Of a stretch of 12,872 bases of DNA, positions 1 to 8,142 are shown piece after piece. The notes below the pieces were generated by a model. It was not told the DNA's origin. It was given only the letters and a program-made list of their open reading frames with translations, and ran no database searches. Both the position numbers and the translations under genes were made by a program. The stretch is from RGIG1995 sp045126815 (lineage in GTDB: Bacteria > Bacillota > Clostridia > Oscillospirales > CAG-272), in assembly GCA_045126815.1 (NCBI GenBank), contig JBGVPD010000082.1, forward strand, positions 1 through 12,872, in the 5' to 3' direction. Position 1 is the stretch's first letter. Every line of letters begins with the position of its first letter.

Positions 1-177
1 TAAAGGCTCCCTGCGGAGGGAGCTGTCAGCGAAGCTGACTGAAGGAGAGTGCGTAACATTTGAATTAGAGCAAACTGTTACGTTGCGCAGGCTCCTTCCG
101 TCACACCGCCAAAGAAAAAATGAAGTTGTATATTGGTACAGCGGTGTGCCACCTTCCTCTCGGAGGAAGGCTTTTAT
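1..177. repeat. Hairpin-rich dispersed repeat element (MITE-like)
   Basis: The stretch is a chain of hairpins: GCTCCCT/AGGGAGC (6-12 with 17-23), GTCAGC/GCTGAC (25-30 with 34-39), TGCGTAACA with TGTTACG plus GCA (50-58 with 76-89), CACACCGC/GCGGTGTG (102-109 with 141-148) and CCTTCCTC/GAGGAAGG (152-159 with 163-170). The two ends are imperfect inverted copies of each other (AAAGGCTCCCT at the left, reverse complement AAAAGCCTTCCT at the right), as in a non-autonomous element or large cruciform. From memory, similar intergenic elements are scattered in clostridial genomes; this was not checked. It has no coding capacity, and its left end may lie outside the window. Confidence 0.75.
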
Positions 178-270
178 CACGACTTACGGGTAGCTGATAA
201 CAATTGCATGGCTGGCAGGCCAATAAAAAACGCACTTGTGCGTCGCCAGTAGCGTTTAGGGCTATGCCCG
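178..270. other. Non-coding spacer with small hairpins
   Basis: No gene is seen. Small inverted repeats are present: CGCAC/GTGCG with a 2-base loop (231-242) and GGGC/GCCC near 259-269. These may be a second degraded repeat lying between the upstream element and the terminator. No promoter or start site is convincing. Confidence 0.5.
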
Positions 271-311
271 AAAATAAAAATCCACCCGCTATGCGGGTGG
301 ATTTTTATTTT
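271..311. terminator. Bidirectional intrinsic terminator after the lipid kinase gene
   Basis: There is a perfect 19-bp inverted repeat (271-289 with 293-311) around a 3-base loop. The inner nine pairs are GC-rich (TCCACCCGC/GCGGGTGGA). The outer ten pairs are AAAATAAAAA/TTTTTATTTT, so a U-tract follows the stem on either strand. It begins nine bases after the stop codon of the minus-strand kinase gene, and would end that operon as well as block transcription arriving from the left. Confidence 0.9.
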
Positions 312-320
312 AAGTAAAAT

Positions 321-1280
321 TTATTCTTCCGTTGTTTCTTGCTCGTAAGATGTATCTTGATCGGATATCTGGGGTCTGAAAATATTAACGGCGCCGGGAA
401 TGTTTTTTATTGTTACTTTATCCAATTTACCGCCGTATTCTCCGTCAACCGTCCATTTTACTGCCTCTTCACAGGTAATGGTAACGTTTTTCGTGTGGAA
501 GAAAACAACGGAGTTGTCGTTATCATAGTTAAGATTTGCAAGCTGTACGAATATATCCACTATATCTGTGGTGTTTTTCGGTTTGCGAACCAATATAACC
601 TCGAAAGTTCCGTCACTTAAATCAACGAGCTTGGGATCGAATTTATAAATACCCGCAACGGAAAGCGAGTTTGTAACTCCTGCGAACAAAAATTCGCCGT
701 CGATGTTAAGTTCTTCGCTTTCTATTTTCATATAAATAGGTTTGATCTCGTTTAGGGATTTTATACCTTCAAGAACGTATGCCATGTGACCGAGCGAGTT
801 CTTGAGGTTTTGCGGCGTTGCATAAGATGTGCTTGTAAATGCTCCGCAAGATGCAATATAGTTAAAATACTTCGTATTATTAAAGTTGCCTACGTCATTT
901 GGAGCGGCTATACCGTTTATAACGGTGTTTGCTGCATCAATATGATTTTTAGGGATCTTCAAAGTTTCCGCAAGGTCATTCGTAGTACCTGATGGAATAA
1001 AGCCAACGGGACGGCGGTTCTCGGGTTTTAATCTCATAAGTCCGGTAACCACTTCGTTAAGCGTACCGTCTCCTCCGCAAGATACTATCCTATCGAAAGA
1101 CGGTCCGTAGCATTCTGTAAAATCAGATGCATCTCCCGCCTTTTCTGTCATAAGAACGGTAGGTTCTAAACCTGCATCGGAAAACATTTTTACTATTTTA
1201 AAGAAATCATTTTTAAACGTCATCTTACCCGAGGTGGGATTGACGATAAACAGTACTTTTTCTCTGTTTGGTAAATTCAT
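321..1280 (-). CDS. Diacylglycerol/lipid kinase family protein (DagK/YegS-like)
   Basis: This is a predicted cytoplasmic, membrane-associated lipid kinase of 319 residues, the usual family length. It probably phosphorylates diacylglycerol or a related lipid with ATP, so that it re-enters phospholipid or lipoteichoic acid turnover. Visible motifs are NPTSGK (14-19), the nucleotide-binding GGDGTLNEVVTG (69-80), PSGTTNDLA (96-104), DGTFEVIL (223-230) in the C-terminal beta domain, and DGEYGG (279-284). The last 15 or so residues are hydrophilic and acidic. The ATG start has AGAGGA about six bases upstream. It lies 73 bases after clpX in the same direction, with a weak hairpin between, and ends at a strong terminator. 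The family is clear, but the substrate cannot be read from sequence, so dgkB is not assigned. Confidence 0.9.
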   Translation of the reverse strand: MNLPNREKVLFIVNPTSGKMTFKNDFFKIVKMFSDAGLEPTVLMTEKAGDASDFTECYGPSFDRIVSCGGDGTLNEVVTGLMRLKPENRRPVGFIPSGTTNDLAETLKIPKNHIDAANTVINGIAAPNDVGNFNNTKYFNYIASCGAFTSTSYATPQNLKNSLGHMAYVLEGIKSLNEIKPIYMKIESEELNIDGEFLFAGVTNSLSVAGIYKFDPKLVDLSDGTFEVILVRKPKNTTDIVDIFVQLANLNYDNDNSVVFFHTKNVTITCEEAVKWTVDGEYGGKLDKVTIKNIPGAVNIFRPQISDQDTSYEQETTEE

Positions 1281-1320
1281 AACAATTCCTCTGTGTTATA
1301 GATCTTACTTAATAAGCAAT

Positions 1321-1346
1321 CCCCCACAATTGTAAAAAAGTGGGGG
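1321..1346 (-). terminator. Weak hairpin terminator or attenuator after clpX
   Basis: A 7-bp stem CCCCCAC/GTGGGGG (1321-1327 with 1340-1346) has a 12-base loop, just after the clpX stop codon. In the minus-strand direction the sequence after the stem is ATTGCTTATT, with no real U-run. Partial termination or 3' end protection is therefore more likely than complete stopping, and read-through into the lipid kinase gene is possible. Confidence 0.5.
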
Positions 1347-1353
1347 CTAAAGA

Positions 1354-2646
1354 TTAGTTTACAAGTTTAAGTTGTTCGGTTTCTTTTTGCTTTAATTTAA
1401 GCTTGGGCTGACCGATTTTTTTAACCGTATCAGCTGTAATCGTAACAGATTCAACGTCTTTCCTTGAGGGAATGTCGTACATAATATCTGTCATAAAGCT
1501 TTCAATTATCGAACGGAGACCGCGGGCTCCTATATTGCGTTCAATAGCAAGTGAAGCTATCTCAGAAAGAGCATCTTTTTCGAATTTAAGATCCACTTTA
1601 TCCATTTCAAACAGTTTTGCATACTGTTTAATAAGGGAGTTTTTGGGTTCTTTTAAAATTCTTACAAGAGCATCTTTGTCAAGCTCTTCGAGACCAACTA
1701 TAACGGGGAGACGGCCGACGAGTTCGGGGATAATACCGTATTTAACAATGTCGTGAGAAACCACGTCTTTGTAAATATGGTTTTTCTTTTTCTCTTCCTT
1801 GGTCAGTATATCGTTTCCGAAACCGATAAGGTTATTTCCCGAACGTTTTTCGATAATATCGGTAAGACCGTCAAAAGCTCCTCCGCATATAAAGAGGATA
1901 TTTTCGGTGTTTATCTGAATAAATTCTTGATTGGGATGTTTTCTTCCGCCCTGAGGAGGAACGTTTGATACGGTACCTTCAAGAATTTTCAAAAGAGCCT
2001 GCTGAACGCCCTCGCCCGAAACGTCACGGGTGATCGAGCGGTTTTCGCTTCTTCGCGAGATCTTGTCGATCTCGTCGATATAAATAATACCTTTTTCGGC
2101 AAGTTCGATGTCGTAATCTGCCGCCTGAATAAGTCTGAGTAAGATGTTTTCAACGTCTTCACCGACGTATCCCGCTTCGGTCAAAGTCGTAGCGTCTGCA
2201 ATAGCAAAAGGTACTTTTAAAGTCTTTGCAAGAGTCTGCGCCAAAAAAGTCTTACCTACACCGGTAGGACCTAAAAGAAGAACGTTGCTTTTTTGAATTT
2301 CAACGTTATCTTTCGAGCTTGACGATTCCTTGCTCAAAATTCTCTTATAGTGGTTATAAACCGAAACAGAAAGAACCTTTTTTGCTTCTTCCTGTCCGAT
2401 AACGTATTCGTCGAGTGTCTTTTTTATCTGCTGAGGCTTGGGTAAGGTCTTAAGAGACAGCCTGTCGCCCTTTTCGGTATACATTTTGTGGTCATCGATA
2501 ATTCTTGCGCAAGCATCTATACAGTCGTTACAGATATAAGCGCCGCCTAATATCGGTGAGGGGATAAGAAACTCAACGTCGTTTTCGTCTCTTCCGCAAA
2601 ATGAACAACGAATAGTGTTGTTTGTGTTTTCTTCAATGTTTGCCAT
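1354..2646 (-). CDS. clpX: ClpX, ATP-dependent unfoldase subunit of the ClpXP protease
   Basis: ClpX is a hexameric AAA+ unfoldase that recognises tagged or damaged proteins and threads them into ClpP. From the chosen start the product is 430 residues, a normal length. The N-terminal zinc-binding domain has Cys14, Cys17, Cys39 and Cys42. Walker A is GPTGVGKT (126-133), the pore loop GYVG is at 159-162, Walker B is IIYIDEIDK (187-195), the RKH loop is near 235-237, and the IGF loop that docks on ClpP is at 274-276. GRLPV (311-315) carries the arginine finger, and GARGLR (373-378) is sensor 2. A TTG lies two codons upstream at 2652, but AGAGGA is only about two bases from it and eight from the ATG at 2646, so the ATG is chosen. 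The gene starts 26 bases after clpP, consistent with co-transcription. Confidence 0.98.
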   Translation of the reverse strand: MANIEENTNNTIRCSFCGRDENDVEFLIPSPILGGAYICNDCIDACARIIDDHKMYTEKGDRLSLKTLPKPQQIKKTLDEYVIGQEEAKKVLSVSVYNHYKRILSKESSSSKDNVEIQKSNVLLLGPTGVGKTFLAQTLAKTLKVPFAIADATTLTEAGYVGEDVENILLRLIQAADYDIELAEKGIIYIDEIDKISRRSENRSITRDVSGEGVQQALLKILEGTVSNVPPQGGRKHPNQEFIQINTENILFICGGAFDGLTDIIEKRSGNNLIGFGNDILTKEEKKKNHIYKDVVSHDIVKYGIIPELVGRLPVIVGLEELDKDALVRILKEPKNSLIKQYAKLFEMDKVDLKFEKDALSEIASLAIERNIGARGLRSIIESFMTDIMYDIPSRKDVESVTITADTVKKIGQPKLKLKQKETEQLKLVN

Positions 2647-2672
2647 TCGCAAAATCCTCTTCCGGCGGAGTA

Positions 2673-3257
2673 TTAGTTTTTCTTTGTGATAACTTTGTCA
2701 ATAAGACCGTAAGACAAAGCTTCGTCTGCTGTCATAAAGTTATCTCTCTCGGTGTCATGCTCGATCTTTTCGATAGGCTGACCTGTAACCTCCGAAAGAA
2801 TGGAGTTAAGCTTTTCGCGTATCTTTATGATTCTGTCGGCGTGGATCTTAATATCGGTTGCCTGACCTTGCATACCGCCTAAAGGCTGGTGAATCATAAT
2901 CTCGCTGTTTGGAAGAGCATATCTCTTACCCTTAGCTCCTGCGGAAAGCAAAAATGCGCCCATACTTGCCGCCATACCCACGCAGATCGTAGATACGTCG
3001 CACTTGATATAGTTCATGGTGTCGTAGATAGCCATACCGGCGGTAATTGAACCGCCGGGGCTATTGATGTACAATGAAATATCTTTATCAGGGTCCTGAG
3101 CTTCAAGGAAAAGCAGCTGAGCTACTACGAGAGATGCTGTGGTATCATTAACTTCATCGCTGAGGAAAATGATTCTGTCGTTGAGCAAACGTGAATAGAT
3201 GTCATAAGCTCTTTCGCCGCGATTTGTTTGTTCTATAACTGTTGGTACCAATGCCAT
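2673..3257 (-). CDS. clpP: ClpP, ATP-dependent Clp protease proteolytic subunit
   Basis: ClpP is the serine peptidase that forms the two-ring, 14-subunit degradation chamber served by ClpX and other Clp ATPases. The 194-residue product has the usual length. The catalytic triad is visible: Ser98 in MAASMGAF, His123 in MIHQP and Asp172 in ERDNFM. The N-terminus (ALVPTVIEQTNRGERAYDIYSRLL) is typical of mature ClpP with almost no propeptide. INSPGGS (65-70 region) forms the oxyanion-side strand and loop. The ATG is preceded by AGGAGA (3266-3271) at good spacing. It lies between tig and clpX in the common bacterial order, 60 bases after tig, so it is probably expressed from the tig promoter. Confidence 0.98.
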   Translation of the reverse strand: MALVPTVIEQTNRGERAYDIYSRLLNDRIIFLSDEVNDTTASLVVAQLLFLEAQDPDKDISLYINSPGGSITAGMAIYDTMNYIKCDVSTICVGMAASMGAFLLSAGAKGKRYALPNSEIMIHQPLGGMQGQATDIKIHADRIIKIREKLNSILSEVTGQPIEKIEHDTERDNFMTADEALSYGLIDKVITKKN

Positions 3258-3317
3258 TTTTCGTATCTCCTATCTCTGTATTCTGCTGCTTAAACCTATA
3301 TTTGATGTGGCTTAATA

Positions 3318-3518
3318 TTATTCAGCCTTATCTTCTGCCTTTTTAGCAGCAGTCTTTTTTGTTGTTGTAGTTGTTTTTTTTGCTGTTGTTGTTTTCTTAG
3401 CTGCGGGCTTTTCTTCTGTTGCAGCTTTCTTTGTTGTAGTTGTCTTCTTAGCAGTTGTTTTCTTCTCTGCAGTTTCCTTCTTTTCGGTCTTTTCTGCAGT
3501 TTCCTTCTTAGCCTTAGC
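3318..3518 (-). repeat. Lys/Thr/Ala-rich low-complexity tail of trigger factor
   Basis: This segment encodes residues 427-492 and the stop codon. On the plus strand it reads as recurring TTGTTGTAGTTGTTTT and CTTAGCAGTTG blocks. The translated tail alternates KKETAEK units (430-446) with KKTT, AKKTTT and TTTTTKK units (446-482), ending in AEDKAE. It is strongly basic and probably disordered. Imperfect DNA repetition suggests growth by slippage or unequal exchange. The reading frame stays open and stops normally, so it does not look like a frameshift product. Confidence 0.85.
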
Positions 3519-4796
3519 CTTAACGATAACAGCTTCAGCTTTAACGAGGTCAACAGCCTTCTGAACAGCGAGGTCTTTCTTCAAGTTGTCGCTTTCAATG
3601 CTCTTCTTAACTTCTTCAACGTCGATTCTGTACATATCAGCAATTCTCTGGAACTCGTCTTCGATTTCCTTTTCTGTAACTTCGATCTTTTCGATCTCAG
3701 CGATCTTTTCGAGAGCGAGTCTTGTCTTAACCTGACGTTCAGCGCGGGGCTTGAACTGTTCACGCATAGAGTCGAGAGACATACCTGTGTACTTAACAAA
3801 GTCAGAAAGGTTCATACCCTGCATACGAAGGTTGTTATCGTAGTCGCGGAGAAGGTTTTCAGCTTCGTTTTCGATCATAGCTGCGGGGATATCAGCTTCA
3901 ACTTTTTCGATGAGAACGTCGATGATCTGTTCTTCAACGTGGTTTTCAGCTTCTTTTTCGTTTCTCTTCTGGATTTTTGCCTTAACGTCAGCTTTATATT
4001 CATCGAATGTATCAAATTCGGAAACATCTTTTGCAAACTCGTCGTTGAGTTCGGGGAGTTCGTTGAACTTGATCTCGTGGAGAACAACTTTAAATACAGC
4101 TTCTTTACCTGCTAAGTTTTCAGAGTGATACTCTGTGGGGAATGTAACGTTTACGTCGAAAGCGTCTCCGATAGAGTGACCAACGATCTGATCTTCAAAG
4201 CCGGGAATGAACTGACCTGAGCCGAGCTTAAGGTCGTGCTTTTCGCCCTTGCCGCCTTCGAATGCAACGCCGTCAGCAAAGCCTTCGTAGTCAATGATAA
4301 CGTTGTCGCCGTTCTGTGCGGGACGGTCTGTTACGTCGATCATGCGGCTGTTACGAGCGCGAACGTTTTCGATTTCGCGGTTAACGTCTTCTGCAGTTGC
4401 TTTCTTAACTGTCTTTTCAACTTCGATGCCCTTGTAAGAGTCGATCTTAACTTCGGGTTTTACATAAACCTTAGCCTTAAGAACAACGCCGTTATCGTCA
4501 AGAGAAACGATATCAAATTCGGGCTGGCTTACGATTTCTTCCTTTGATTCCTTTACAGCTTCTGCGTAAGCTTCGGGGAGAAGATTATTGATAGCATCAT
4601 CATAGAAAACGCCCTTACCGTACATCTTTTCGATGATAGCGCGGGGAGCCTTTCCTTTTCTGAAGCCGGGAACATTCAATTTTGCAGCGTTCTTCTTGAA
4701 TACGCGGCTAACTTCCTCGTCAAAAAGCTTTTTGTCGATGGAAAATTCAATTTCCACAACGTTCTTTTCTTTTTTTGTTACGTTTTTTAAACTCAT
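3318..4796 (-). CDS. tig: Trigger factor, ribosome-associated chaperone, with a basic low-complexity C-terminal tail
   Basis: Trigger factor binds near the ribosome exit tunnel and shields nascent chains; it also has peptidyl-prolyl isomerase activity. The N-terminal ribosome-binding domain carries the signature GFRKGKAPR (44-52). An FKBP-type isomerase domain spans about 155-242, and the helical C-terminal chaperone arms about 250-420. The product is 492 residues, against roughly 430 for typical members. The excess is a tail from about residue 427, made almost only of Lys, Thr, Ala and Glu with repeats such as AKKTTT, reminiscent of histone-H1-like tails. The ATG follows a strong GGAGGA site (about 4804-4809) and a promoter at 4836-4864. 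clpP and clpX follow, the classical folding and degradation cluster. Confidence 0.97.
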   Translation of the reverse strand: MSLKNVTKKEKNVVEIEFSIDKKLFDEEVSRVFKKNAAKLNVPGFRKGKAPRAIIEKMYGKGVFYDDAINNLLPEAYAEAVKESKEEIVSQPEFDIVSLDDNGVVLKAKVYVKPEVKIDSYKGIEVEKTVKKATAEDVNREIENVRARNSRMIDVTDRPAQNGDNVIIDYEGFADGVAFEGGKGEKHDLKLGSGQFIPGFEDQIVGHSIGDAFDVNVTFPTEYHSENLAGKEAVFKVVLHEIKFNELPELNDEFAKDVSEFDTFDEYKADVKAKIQKRNEKEAENHVEEQIIDVLIEKVEADIPAAMIENEAENLLRDYDNNLRMQGMNLSDFVKYTGMSLDSMREQFKPRAERQVKTRLALEKIAEIEKIEVTEKEIEDEFQRIADMYRIDVEEVKKSIESDNLKKDLAVQKAVDLVKAEAVIVKAKAKKETAEKTEKKETAEKKTTAKKTTTTKKAATEEKPAAKKTTTAKKTTTTTKKTAAKKAEDKAE

Positions 4797-4835
4797 TTGT
4801 AATTCCTCCGGAATTCATATTTTTCCTATCATATT

Positions 4836-4864
4836 ATTTTATATCCATAACTTCCAAAAGTCAA
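4836..4864 (-). promoter_or_regulatory. Predicted sigma-A-type promoter for tig-clpP-clpX
   Basis: On the minus strand, TTGACT (4859-4864) is followed after 17 bases by TAAAAT (4836-4841). This would start transcription around 4829 and leave a leader of about 33 bases before the tig start codon. It lies in the 132-base gap between the phosphoesterase gene and tig, the largest gap within the minus-strand gene run. No CtsR or HrcA operator was recognised nearby. Confidence 0.65.
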
Positions 4865-4928
4865 TAGAATATACAAATTTTTCTTTGAAAATGTGTATAA
4901 TTTGCCGAAAAAACGCGCAGATAAACAA

Positions 4929-5639
4929 TTAAAATTTATTTACGAGCGCAGGTACAAAGTTTAGATAATCGGCAGAGGTTATACTAAAAGCAATATCTTC
5001 AAAATCAAAGGTCGGGCGAATGTTGTATACACCGTGGATATGGCCGTAAAAAACTCTTTTGACGTTATATTTATGCAATACGTCAAGGATTTCACGGCAA
5101 ACGTAATCGTTATATACGGGAGGGAAGTGCAGAAATGCAATTATCTCGTTAGACTCACTCAGTTTTAGTCCCTCTTTGATCGAAAGCTCCAGTCTTCCCG
5201 CCTCTCTTGCGACTATCTTCGTATAATCGGCATCTTTGGGGGCGTTTTTTTCTTCGCTGAACCAACCTCTTGTTCCGCATACCGTCGTATCGTTTACGAC
5301 AAATGCGTTATTGTGGAGAGTCTTTATTGTCGTAATATTATTTTCTTTAAAGAAGGCGTCTATTTTTGCTGCGGTCGACCACCAATAATCGTGATTGCCT
5401 TTGGATATTATCTTTTTGCCGGGTAAACTGTCTATGTAAAGAAGATCTTGTTTTGCTTCTTCAAGGGATATGCCCCACGAGACGTCTCCTGCGATAATAA
5501 CGGTATCTCTGTCGGTTACGACAGCCTTCCAGCCTTTGTCGAGCTTTTCAGCATAGTTTTGCCATCTGTTGCCGAATATGTCCATAGGCTTATCATTATA
5601 TAATGAAAGATGTGTGTCTGACAGTGCGAAAAGCGACAT
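4929..5639 (-). CDS. Calcineurin-like metallophosphoesterase
   Basis: This is a 236-residue soluble protein with the full calcineurin-like metal-site motif set: DTH (8-10), GDVSWG (51-56), GNHDYWW (81-87), His171 in LHFPP, and GHIHG (199-203). The two-metal centre would use Asp8, His10, Asp52, Asn82, His171, His200 and His202. Family members hydrolyse phosphomonoesters or diesters, nucleotides or phosphoproteins; the substrate here cannot be named. No signal peptide or membrane segment is seen. The ATG follows a strong AAGGAGG (about 5645-5651). It begins 52 bases after thrC and is followed by the tig promoter region, so it is probably the last gene of the lepB transcript. Confidence 0.93.
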   Translation of the reverse strand: MSLFALSDTHLSLYNDKPMDIFGNRWQNYAEKLDKGWKAVVTDRDTVIIAGDVSWGISLEEAKQDLLYIDSLPGKKIISKGNHDYWWSTAAKIDAFFKENNITTIKTLHNNAFVVNDTTVCGTRGWFSEEKNAPKDADYTKIVAREAGRLELSIKEGLKLSESNEIIAFLHFPPVYNDYVCREILDVLHKYNVKRVFYGHIHGVYNIRPTFDFEDIAFSITSADYLNFVPALVNKF

Positions 5640-5691
5640 AGACTCCTCCTTAATAATATATTATCGTAAAAGGGTTCTTAATAATGCCGGT

Positions 5692-7179
5692 TCAGATACC
5701 GATGGTCTTAAGAACTTCACTTGTCATATCGGCAGGATCGATAACCGTTGTGAAACGTACCGTCTTGTTTTCAAGTGCAGAAAGGGGTGTGGGGATAGAC
5801 GTATTTGTAAGCTGTTCGGTAGCTTTAAGCGCATCAAATTCGTTTTCCTTTGTTTCACCCGTAAGCGAAGTATAAACGTTAGATGCAAATTTGTAGGGAG
5901 ACGCTGTTGAAGCTACGATGATCTTTCTTGTATCGTTTGTCTCTTCCATATACTGTTTAGCGCACTTAACTGCAACGGCAGTATGTGTGTCTATAAGGTA
6001 ATTGTAGTTATCAAACGTTTCTTTAATAGTTTTAGCAGTATCTTCTTCGGCGCAGAAATAGCCCGAGAAGTTTTCTGCGATTTTTGCTTTTGTCGCGTCG
6101 TCTACCGAGTATACGCCTTTGGTGTTAAGCTCTTTCATATACTGAGCAGTTTTTTCCTGACCTGCAATAACGTACAAAAGTCTTTCAAGGTTGCTGGATA
6201 TAAGAATATCCATAGAGGGAGACATTGTCGTGTGGAAGGCTCTGTTTCTATCGTACGTTCCGGTAGTAATAAAGTCTGTCAAAATATTGTTGCAGTTTGA
6301 TGCACAAATAAAGCGGTTTACGGGAAGTCCCATAAGCTTTGCTATATAAGCGGCAAAAATATTACCGAAGTTTCCGGTAGGAACGCAAACGTTAACTTCA
6401 TCACCCATTTTTATATCACCCGATGATACCATATCGCAGTAAGAAGAGATATAGTATACGATCTGGGGGACGAGTCTTCCCCAGTTGATCGAGTTAGCGG
6501 ATGAGAAGAAGTGCATATTTTTGTTAAGGATCTCGGCTGTCTCTGCATTTCCGAAGATTTTCTTAACTCCGTTCTGCGCATCGTCAAAGTTACCCTTAAT
6601 AGCGCATACGGTAACGTTGTTACCTTCCTGAGTTGCCATCTGGAGTTTTTGAACCTTACTTACTCCGTCAACGGGGTAGAATACCATTATCTTTATACCG
6701 TCAACGTCTTTATAACCTTCAAGCGCCGCTTTACCGGTATCCCCCGACGTAGCAACGAGAATAAAAGCAGTTCTTTTTTCGCCTGTCTTGGTCAAAGCTC
6801 TTGAAAGAAGGCGGGGCATAACCTGAAGCGCCATATCTTTAAATGCGCAGGTAGGGCCGTGCCAAAGTTCCAAAAGGCGCATATTTCCAACGTTGGTCAA
6901 AGGAGCGGCGCCTCCGGGGAAACGTGTCTCCGAATAGCTTTCTTTGCAGTCGATAAGAAGCTCTTCGTATGTGTAGTCTGTAAGGAATTTTGACATAACG
7001 TAAGCGGCTCTTTCAGGGTAAGATGCTTTTTTTAGGAAGTCAAAATCTGTTTCTGTGAGAGTAGGAATAACTTCGGGCATAAAAAGACCGCCGTCATCTG
7101 CAAGACCTTGTTTGATAGCCTGCGCCGATGATACGGGAGAAGTATTTCCTCTTGTGCTGATGTAGCTGATGTTTTTCAT
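5692..7179 (-). CDS. thrC: Threonine synthase
   Basis: Threonine synthase is a PLP enzyme that converts O-phosphohomoserine and water to threonine and phosphate, the last step of threonine synthesis. The 495-residue product belongs to the longer, E. coli/yeast-like form of the family. The N-terminus ISTRG (7-11) and ADDGGLFMP (27-35) is typical. The PLP lysine is Lys114 in FKD (113-115) after LWHGPTCA. SGDTGKAAL (145-153) and the phosphate-cradle GNFGN (269-273) are both intact. The ATG has AGAGGA (about 7185-7190) at good spacing. It lies 45 bases after the dipeptidase gene. Other threonine-pathway genes are not in the window, and no T-box or other leader fits in the short upstream gap, so amino acid control at this site is not evident. 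Confidence 0.97.
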   Translation of the reverse strand: MKNISYISTRGNTSPVSSAQAIKQGLADDGGLFMPEVIPTLTETDFDFLKKASYPERAAYVMSKFLTDYTYEELLIDCKESYSETRFPGGAAPLTNVGNMRLLELWHGPTCAFKDMALQVMPRLLSRALTKTGEKRTAFILVATSGDTGKAALEGYKDVDGIKIMVFYPVDGVSKVQKLQMATQEGNNVTVCAIKGNFDDAQNGVKKIFGNAETAEILNKNMHFFSSANSINWGRLVPQIVYYISSYCDMVSSGDIKMGDEVNVCVPTGNFGNIFAAYIAKLMGLPVNRFICASNCNNILTDFITTGTYDRNRAFHTTMSPSMDILISSNLERLLYVIAGQEKTAQYMKELNTKGVYSVDDATKAKIAENFSGYFCAEEDTAKTIKETFDNYNYLIDTHTAVAVKCAKQYMEETNDTRKIIVASTASPYKFASNVYTSLTGETKENEFDALKATEQLTNTSIPTPLSALENKTVRFTTVIDPADMTSEVLKTIGI

Positions 7180-7224
7180 GGTTTTCCTCTTTTTTTATGA
7201 TAAGTAATTTTTTATAAACTTTAT

Positions 7225-8142
7225 TTATGATTTACTGCCGTACAGCCCACATCTATCAAAAAAGCTGTGAGCGTTGTTATAGAAAACGTTTTCTATAAGG
7301 GTGTCGGTGTAGTTGATTTTTTTCAATTCTTCGTATAACGAGTGAAGAGATATAACGCCTTTTATTCCGTTCGGTAAGCTTTCTATCCCGTCAAAATCGC
7401 AACCCAAACAAACGGTATTTTCACCGCCAAGCTCAAGATAATGTTCAAGGTGACGGATAATAGACGTTGTGTCGGCATTTTTAATGTCGGTATCTTCAAG
7501 ATGTTCACAGCAGAAGTTGAGACCTACGATACCGCCGAGTTTTTTTATATGATCAAACATATCGTCGGTCAAGTTTCTCGTGTGGTTTCTTATTTTTCTT
7601 GAGTCCGAATGACTGGCGATAATAGGTTTGTTTTTTGTGTTTGCTATCTCAAATATCTCGTACGCCATTTTGTCGGATGCGTGGCTTATATCCGGGGTGA
7701 TGTTCAAATCAAACATTTTATGTATGGCGTCTCTTCCGAAAGACGAAAGACCGACGTTGGTGTTGTGAGCTCCGCCCATACAACATTCGTCTTTCCATAC
7801 GGCAGTTATGATCTTAACGTTATACTCTTTTAGAATGTCAAGCCTATCCAATTTACCTGCCAAAAGGGAAGCTCCCTCAACGGCAAGGTGTGGGATAAAG
7901 CTGTCGTTTTTATGGGGAAGTATTTTTCTGTCAAAGTATTCTCTAACCGTGTTAAAATGTTCCCAACATTCTTCTTCCGTTCTTTTAGGGTTTGACCAGA
8001 TAGCAAAAACTTGCTCGTATAAATCAAAAGTATCAGTCTGATCTTTTGATATGTGGGTTATACCGTTTAGAAAATCGACTTTGTTTTTTTCAAGCTCGTA
8101 GGCGGTATCGCAGTGGGTGTCAAATATTTTGATAATAATCAC
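7225..8142 (-). CDS. M19-family membrane dipeptidase-like zinc peptidase
   Basis: This 305-residue protein matches the renal dipeptidase (peptidase M19) family, whose members cleave dipeptides, including ones with a D-residue at the C-terminal side. Expected metal ligands are His10 and Asp12 in DTHCD, bridging Glu89 in AVEGA, His154 in ISHASD and His178 in ASHSDSR. NHTRNL (186-191) and GCDFDG (247-252, acidic catalytic residue) also fit. No signal peptide is present, so a cytoplasmic location is likely. The only canonical start before the motif is GTG at 8140-8142. It overlaps the yraN stop as GTGA, which suggests coupled translation. The nearest Shine-Dalgarno-like GGAGA abuts the GTG, so spacing is poor, and a non-canonical ATT or ATC start a few codons in cannot be excluded. 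Confidence 0.92.
   Translation of the reverse strand: MIIIKIFDTHCDTAYELEKNKVDFLNGITHISKDQTDTFDLYEQVFAIWSNPKRTEEECWEHFNTVREYFDRKILPHKNDSFIPHLAVEGASLLAGKLDRLDILKEYNVKIITAVWKDECCMGGAHNTNVGLSSFGRDAIHKMFDLNITPDISHASDKMAYEIFEIANTKNKPIIASHSDSRKIRNHTRNLTDDMFDHIKKLGGIVGLNFCCEHLEDTDIKNADTTSIIRHLEHYLELGGENTVCLGCDFDGIESLPNGIKGVISLHSLYEELKKINYTDTLIENVFYNNAHSFFDRCGLYGSKS

Noticed and set aside
2647..2652. TTG start two codons upstream of the chosen clpX ATG
   Set aside because: The AGAGGA site is only about two bases from the TTG but eight from the ATG.
3296..3553. Lys/Arg/Gln-rich frame overlapping the end of tig
   Set aside because: It is the shifted-frame reading of the repetitive trigger factor tail; low complexity in one frame keeps the other frames open.
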